Of a DNA stretch of 64,000 bases, positions 59,701 through 64,000 are shown in pieces. A program made the position numbers and the translations under genes. Every line of letters starts with the position of its first letter. Position 1 is the first letter of the stretch. A model generated the notes under the pieces. The model made no database searches. It was given only the letters and a program-made list of their open reading frames with translations, and was not told the origin of the DNA. The DNA is from CAIZGX01 sp046048875 (GTDB lineage Bacteria > Bacteroidota > Bacteroidia > Flavobacteriales_D > Sanyastnellaceae): NCBI GenBank assembly GCA_046048875.1, contig JBJOFG010000010.1, positions 102,170-166,169 on the forward strand, read 5' to 3'.

Positions 59701-62700
59701 ATTAATTAGATCAGGAAGCACAGTAACACTATCTATGTACGTATCTGTTCCGCACGCGTTTGTTAGAGTAAGTGATAGGGGATAAACAGTTGTCAACGAG
59801 TCACTCGGGAAAAACATCGATTGAAGGTTTGGATTTGACGAAATCGTATTTCCATAAGTCCAAGAATAAGTGATAGGCTCTCCTGTAGAAATATTATTTA
59901 TAATTAAGCTACTTCCGGAGCAAATTGTGGGTGTAGCAAAAGTAAAACCAGCAACTGGTGTTGGCAATACTGTAATATCCTCCCCCATCGTTACTGTTCC
60001 GCATGCGTTGGTAACAGCTAAAGTAACAGTGTATGTGGTTGTTACGTTTCCTTGAAGGTAAGTTATGTTAGGGGGATTTATTAGACTTGTTGAAGAGAAT
60101 GTGTTATTCCAAGAAACGGTGTCAGGCGCAAAAGTCCAATCGTAACTTGTAATGAATGACCCTGTACTCAGGTTGCTAAAATTAACAGACAAGGGAGCGC
60201 AACCATTGCTTAAATCGGTACTGAAGTTTGCAACAGGTAAATCATAAATCTGAATAACGGAATTCAATGTGTCGGTGCAACCGTAGGCATTGATTGCAAC
60301 CATCTCAATTGTATGGATTCCTAACGTTGTAAAAACAGGAGGGGCTGGATTTGCGCTTAAGCTGTATAAAACGCCATCTATTGTCCATTCATAATTGCCG
60401 ATGGTAGCGTCGCCATTGCTCAGTGCAATCGGAGAGTCAATGCAACCAGTAGTAGGGAGAGCAAAGCTTCCAATTGGGTTGGGATTAATGGTCACTAAAA
60501 TAGAGTCAAGCGCTTGGCAGCCTGTAGTATTATTTGTTAAACTCGTAACATAATAATAGTTAGTTGGATTATTTCCCAAAGGGTCTGGCAATGCAACACT
60601 TATAACACTAGATCCGTTGTTTTGACCCAAATAGTTCGCTGAAGGATTTGGAATCCAGTTATAAGTGTATGTATTGGTGTCTGGATTGTATTCTAAGGAA
60701 GTGGTTGAAACGTCAGAACAAAAAGTGTAATTCGGGTTGTTGAGAGCAGGTAAAGGATTAACTACCACAACAATCGAAGCGTTTGGTTGAATCGCACACT
60801 GCGGCACTTGGTCGTATGCAATATTAGTTACAGCATAATTCGTAGTTTGAGAAGGTGTAACTGTAAATGTAGGATTTGCTCCATTATAGTTGTCAATGGT
60901 TACACTTTGTCCATTCGCGGTATAGGTGATGTCATATAAGCCACCTGAGGGTGTGAATGCAAAATTGATGTCAGAGGATTCGAGTAAACAAATGGTCTCT
61001 CCTCCTGTAATTGTAACAATCGGATATGGATGAATGATGACTTCTGAGATGTTTGAAGTTATGCTCGGACAACCTCCTCCGTTAACAAAGGAAATTACGC
61101 AATAATAATAGTATGTTCCATCAATGTTCGAAGGCGGAGAATAGTTGCTGCTAATTGCGGTATTTATAGGAGTGCCGCCAGAAATTGAATTGGTGTTGTT
61201 TATATACCATTGATATGTTGGAGTTCCAGTTCCGTTGGAATATGCAACTTCTAATGGATTTGTTGTTTGATTTAAACAATGCTGTTGCGTGCTGATTGGT
61301 TGATTGGAGAATATAGGGGCAAGGTTTACCACCACTGCAGCCGGATTGGAAGTAACTCCGCAATTCGTTCCAGTTTGCATGATTGCACAATAATAATATT
61401 GCGTTCCCACGACAGTGCTTGGCGGAGTATATGTGTTTAGTGTAGCTCCAGGGATTGGGGTTCCTCCAACGCTAGAGTTGGTCGTATTTGAGTACCATTG
61501 GTATGATGCGGTTCCGGTTCCTCCAGTAATTGAAACAGATAACTGAGAAGTTGCCGTGTTTTGACAAACGGATTGAGGCGTTGTCGGCTGAGTAGAGACG
61601 ATAGGGTCAGCGATAACAATTACCGTTGCATTCGCAGATATTAGAGCATCGCAGCCGGAACCAGATAAACTAATGGTTGCGTAATAGTTTGTAGTTCCAG
61701 GAGAATTAAATACTGTTGGAGTAAAAGAGTTGCTGGTAGCACCTGAAATAGATGTTGAAGGAGCGGCGAACCATTGATAGGTCGGTGTTCCAACACCGCC
61801 TGTGTAGTTCACGTTCAAAGCCAATGAAATAGTTCCTCCTACACAAATTGATTGCGTGGTTAATGGTTGAACTGAAATTGTTGGGTCTGGAAGAACTACA
61901 ACTTCCGCGATGTTAGAGTTAATCATTGAACAACCTCCAGCAGCTGAGAATGAAATAATACAGTAATAGTAAACGGTGCTCGAAACAAGCGAAGGTGGAG
62001 AGAAGGAAGAAGTTGTTTGTCCAGGAATTGCGTTTGCTCCTGAATAAGAATTAGAGGTATTCTCATACCATTGATATGTAGCAGTTCCCGTTCCATTGGT
62101 ATAGGCAACGTTGAGTTGAGTTGTTGTGCCACCAACACAAACACTTTGAGTAGTTGCAGGCTGCGTTGTGAACGTGGGAGCTGGAGTAACAGTAATAAGT
62201 GATGCAGGAGAATTCACCGCGCAATTGGCTCCACTTTGCGTAACAACACAGTAGTAGTATGTTATGCCAGTTTGGCTTACAGGCGGAGTGTATGTTGAAG
62301 TGTTGGCACCTGCTATTGGAGTGCCTGAAGTATTGCCACCTGTGGTGTTTGAATACCATTGATAAGAATTTGTTCCCTCTCCATTTAAAGGAACGACAGT
62401 TAGCGCATTTACAGATGCGGCATTTTGACAATAAGTCGCACCCGAAGAAATTGTTGCAGCAGGGTCAGCAACTACCACAACTGCAGCGTTCGCAGATGTT
62501 AGAGCATCACAACCAGATCCAGACAAACTAATTGTTGCGTAATAGTTGAAAATACCGGTATTTGAATAAACTGGAGGTGTATATGAATTATTTGTTGCGC
62601 CAGAGATGGAAGAAGCAGGAGTGCTGAACCACTGGTAAGTCGGAGTTCCAACACCGCCTGTATAGTTCACGTTCAAAGCCAATGGAAGAGTTCCACCCAC

Positions 62701-64000
62701 ACATATTGTTTGCGTGGTTAAAGGTTGAACTGAAATTGTTGGGTCTGGAAGTACCACAACTTCCGCGATATTGGAATTGATCATTGAACAGCCACCCGAT
62801 GCAGCGAATGAAATAATGCAGTAATAGTAGAGTGTACTAGAACTCGCAGATAGCGGAGTAAACGAAGAGGCTGTTTGTCCAGCAATCGGAGTTCCTCCGG
62901 TATAGCCGTTCGTCGTGTTGGAATACCACTGATATGTTGCAGTTCCTGTTCCATTAGTGTACGCAACATTAAGTTGAATGGTTGTTCCACCAATACAAAC
63001 CGATTGTGTTGGTGTTGGTTGCGTTGTGAACGTAGGAGCTGGAGTAACTGTAATAAGCGAAGCCGGAGAATTTACCGCGCAATTAGCTCCGCTTTGAGTT
63101 ACGACACAGTAATAGTAGGTAGTGCCTGTTTGGTTAACTGGTGGTGTGTAAGTTGATGCATTGGCGCCTGCTATAGGAGTTCCCGAGGTATTCCCTCCAG
63201 TTGTATTTGAATACCATTGGTAAGAGAAAGTCCCTTGTCCGTTTAGAGCAGAGACAGAAAGTGCGTTAACTGACGCTGCGTTTTGGCAGTATGATGCACC
63301 CGAAGTTATCGTAGCTGTGGGGTCGGCAACAACAGTAATATCAGCAATGCTAGATGTTTGAATGCCACATCCTGCTCCTGCTAATGTTACTATAACATAG
63401 TAGCTATATGTTCCGGCATTCGAGAAAGCTGGAGGCGTGTAGTTCGATGAGTTAGCTCCAACGATTGGGTTATTTGTAGGTGAGTCGAACCATTGGTAAG
63501 TTGGTAACCCGGCACCACCAGTATATACAACGCCAAGCGGTGCAGGAATTGTTCCTCCAACACATATTGTTTGGGTTGGTGTTGGTTGAGTTGATAGTGA
63601 AGTGTTCGCATTTACAATTACTTCACCTGTGTTCGAGGTAATACTTGAACATCCTCCTCCAATAAGTGTAATGATCGCGTAGTAATAGGTTGTTCCAGCG
63701 ACTACTGATGGCGGCGTGTAGCAAGAGTTCGTTGCACCTGTAATTGCGGTTCCGCCTGTTATTGAATTGGTAGCAGAGCTATACCACTGGTAAGAAGGTG
63801 TTCCAGTTCCGTTGGAATAGGTAACACACATTTGTGTTGGGGTACCTCCAACACAGACGTTACTTGAAGCCGGTTGTGTAGTGAATGTTGGAGCTGGATT
63901 AACGACTACTGTGCTGATTGCGCTTGTTACAGAACAGCCAGATGCTGTTGTGGATACAATGCAGTAATAATACAGTGTGCCAACAGTTGAAGTTGGAGGG
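56776..64000 (-). CDS. giant Ig/PKD-repeat surface protein with T9SS type B domain, 5' end missing
   Basis: The gene is open from its stop at 56776 to the right window edge, so at least ~2407 residues are present and the N-terminus is lost. An ATG at 63831 is internal: the reading frame upstream continues the same repeat (YYYCIVSTTASGCSVTS, TTQPASSNVCVGGTPTQ). The first ~1000 residues are Ig-like units of 85-100 residues (pattern TQPxxTQSVCVGGT ... YTNGTGTxTYQWY ... YTPP ... YYYCV). Then PKD-like repeats follow, three of them closely alike (NPDLSAVSYS, TPDLASVTFN, TPDLSTAVYS). The last ~90 residues are the gliding-associated C-terminal domain (VFVPNAFTPLDYNGVNDVF ... YKFSIYNRWGALIFQ ... GHVTIIR), a type B T9SS signal. 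Probably an adhesin. Confidence 0.9.
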   Translation of the reverse strand, partial: PPTSTVGTLYYYCIVSTTASGCSVTSAISTVVVNPAPTFTTQPASSNVCVGGTPTQMCVTYSNGTGTPSYQWYSSATNSITGGTAITGATNSCYTPPSVVAGTTYYYAIITLIGGGCSSITSNTGEVIVNANTSLSTQPTPTQTICVGGTIPAPLGVVYTGGAGLPTYQWFDSPTNNPIVGANSSNYTPPAFSNAGTYSYYVIVTLAGAGCGIQTSSIADITVVADPTATITSGASYCQNAASVNALSVSALNGQGTFSYQWYSNTTGGNTSGTPIAGANASTYTPPVNQTGTTYYYCVVTQSGANCAVNSPASLITVTPAPTFTTQPTPTQSVCIGGTTIQLNVAYTNGTGTATYQWYSNTTNGYTGGTPIAGQTASSFTPLSASSSTLYYYCIISFAASGGCSMINSNIAEVVVLPDPTISVQPLTTQTICVGGTLPLALNVNYTGGVGTPTYQWFSTPASSISGATNNSYTPPVYSNTGIFNYYATISLSGSGCDALTSANAAVVVVADPAATISSGATYCQNAASVNALTVVPLNGEGTNSYQWYSNTTGGNTSGTPIAGANTSTYTPPVSQTGITYYYCVVTQSGANCAVNSPASLITVTPAPTFTTQPATTQSVCVGGTTTQLNVAYTNGTGTATYQWYENTSNSYSGANAIPGQTTSSFSPPSLVSSTVYYYCIISFSAAGGCSMINSNIAEVVVLPDPTISVQPLTTQSICVGGTISLALNVNYTGGVGTPTYQWFAAPSTSISGATSNSFTPTVFNSPGTTNYYATISLSGSGCDALISANATVIVIADPIVSTQPTTPQSVCQNTATSQLSVSITGGTGTASYQWYSNTTNSSVGGTPIPGATLNTYTPPSTVVGTQYYYCAIMQTGTNCGVTSNPAAVVVNLAPIFSNQPISTQQHCLNQTTNPLEVAYSNGTGTPTYQWYINNTNSISGGTPINTAISSNYSPPSNIDGTYYYYCVISFVNGGGCPSITSNISEVIIHPYPIVTITGGETICLLESSDINFAFTPSGGLYDITYTANGQSVTIDNYNGANPTFTVTPSQTTNYAVTNIAYDQVPQCAIQPNASIVVVVNPLPALNNPNYTFCSDVSTTSLEYNPDTNTYTYNWIPNPSANYLGQNNGSSVISVALPDPLGNNPTNYYYVTSLTNNTTGCQALDSILVTINPNPIGSFALPTTGCIDSPIALSNGDATIGNYEWTIDGVLYSLSANPAPPVFTTLGIHTIEMVAINAYGCTDTLNSVIQIYDLPVANFSTDLSNGCAPLSVNFSNLSTGSFITSYDWTFAPDTVSWNNTFSSTSLINPPNITYLQGNVTTTYTVTLAVTNACGTVTMGEDITVLPTPVAGFTFATPTICSGSSLIINNISTGEPITYSWTYGNTISSNPNLQSMFFPSDSLTTVYPLSLTLTNACGTDTYIDSVTVLPDLINGGFVTSTDAGCSPLTVTLTNTTFNTNLSAIWHMDDPLNTIISNQSAVQFTYFATNNTTQNYNPYLVVTDGCASDTIYSNLSVFANPIPNITASQINICAGSSIDFSGSISGGGTGFDYAWDFGGLGASNTQNSSFTFANGSAQGLSIPVTLVVSSPTNTASNCSNSVSTNIFVYNNPDLSAVSYSTTAGCSLLDVQVANLPANLNTINWGDGSINTNNFHTYTNNSGAILTYNLNVTSSITYPTLPNLVCTSTITEPITVHPSPLPVIASSATNSCEGQLVNFSASTSNNQNLGVNYSWNIGNLTNSNAENTSFTFTTGSAAGTTYPIELTASQTTLGVTCSEIVTVSIVVYDTPDLASVTFNTNSGCSELEIILENLPTASNQINWGDGISNFNNSHIYTNNGSGLLTYPVILTSTSTYGVLPQLNCVATITQNVSVFPTPLPQIFSSAINICEGTNVDFIASTANNQNTGISYMWDFGPLGTINNANSSMTFVNGNATGLPTSVSLTAFQNTSGTICSATASETINVYDTPDLSTAVYSDIDDCSPLLISISNLPTSTFIYNWGDGTTTSNPNHIYFNQGTTPLNFNITIDATTFYPILPLLACSATTNQIVQVNPQPFASFNMNPDEECFYSPVTTTLENTSINAIAPYTWNYDGIAHTTNSLNYIASFNTPGPHPIELVVSNQFGCTDSTSQDFMIYDLPTVTLNAVDDDLCSGATTEFEIDGTGIATSTWDFGDGTTLNLLNPTNLVHFYNQPGIYSITAIVTNNFGCSDTVSFPNEVIIHPTPTASFTSNTITADIVYPYFEFYDYSVGAINYYWNFGDSNWSNDANPSHTYVAEGNYLVELTVSNEYDCFDIATQIVTVEGIVVFVPNAFTPLDYNGVNDVFKPSFSSIEGIEFYKFSIYNRWGALIFQTNDINEAWIGNSKENPQGDDNYYAQNDVYTYQIAYRKKARADDPQPDRIITGHVTIIR

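Noticed and set aside
62063..62431. 122-codon Cys-rich frame in the giant gene
   Set aside because: Alternative frame of the Ig-like repeat; repeats itself with the same period as the gene.

Overview
The window is chromosomal DNA of a Bacteroidota bacterium, most likely a marine or aquatic member of Flavobacteriales. The evidence is: five proteins with C-terminal type 9 secretion (T9SS) sorting signals, a GldG gliding protein, a TamL lipoprotein, the Bacteroidota order parA-parB-DUF5683-dapB-lepB-wbqC, promoters of the TTG / TAnnTTTG type, and almost no Shine-Dalgarno sequences. Family-level placement (Crocinitomicaceae/Cryomorphaceae-like) is only a guess from the style of the secreted proteins. 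Genes are packed very tightly, with many 1-8 nt start/stop overlaps and three convergent pairs sharing a 4-nt stop overlap. No tRNA, rRNA or CRISPR array was seen.

Region by region. 1-8.5 kb: housekeeping (obgE, adk, lpdA, a cysteine desulfurase, a GlmM/phosphomannomutase, an AcpH-like protein, an MltF-like lytic transglycosylase). 8.5-18.6 kb: envelope and secreted proteins, including a T9SS-exported peptidylarginine-deiminase-like enzyme directly followed by a Tat-exported glycosylasparaginase, then holA, an orphan HsdR-N-type nuclease domain, a subtilase and a threonine aldolase. 18.6-23.3 kb: RNA and DNA maintenance (S1 protein, RlmI-like methyltransferase, RecQ).

23.35-27.3 kb is the accessory island. 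It holds three copies of a ~150-bp multi-hairpin element, a Y1 (REP-associated) transposase whose last 20 codons lie inside one copy, an XRE regulator with a palindromic operator, a T9SS lectin-like protein, and a HigB/HigA toxin-antitoxin pair bracketed by two ~70-bp direct repeats. Each direct repeat is followed by an array of tiny triloop hairpins. Purine-rich tandem decamers occur here and are also found inside coding sequence elsewhere.

27.3-42 kb: a YdeP-type molybdopterin oxidoreductase, PlsC, TamL, an rRNA methyltransferase, GldG with a DUF4340 protein, and the wbqC-lepB-dapB-DUF5683-parB-parA operon. At ~41.9 kb gene orientation switches from mostly minus to entirely plus. The 223-bp gap there carries ParB-half-site-like direct repeats and near-DnaA boxes, so it is a possible origin region. 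42-56.7 kb: purine nucleoside phosphorylase, a large VCBS/ASPIC T9SS protein, htpG, a LemA-TPM-TPM operon, a probable metal-uptake cluster (His-rich small protein, TonB receptor, DUF4625 lipoprotein), a CtpA-type protease, a DUF1573 lipoprotein and prfC. 56.8-64 kb: the C-terminal part of a giant repeat protein ending in a T9SS type B domain; its start lies beyond the window.
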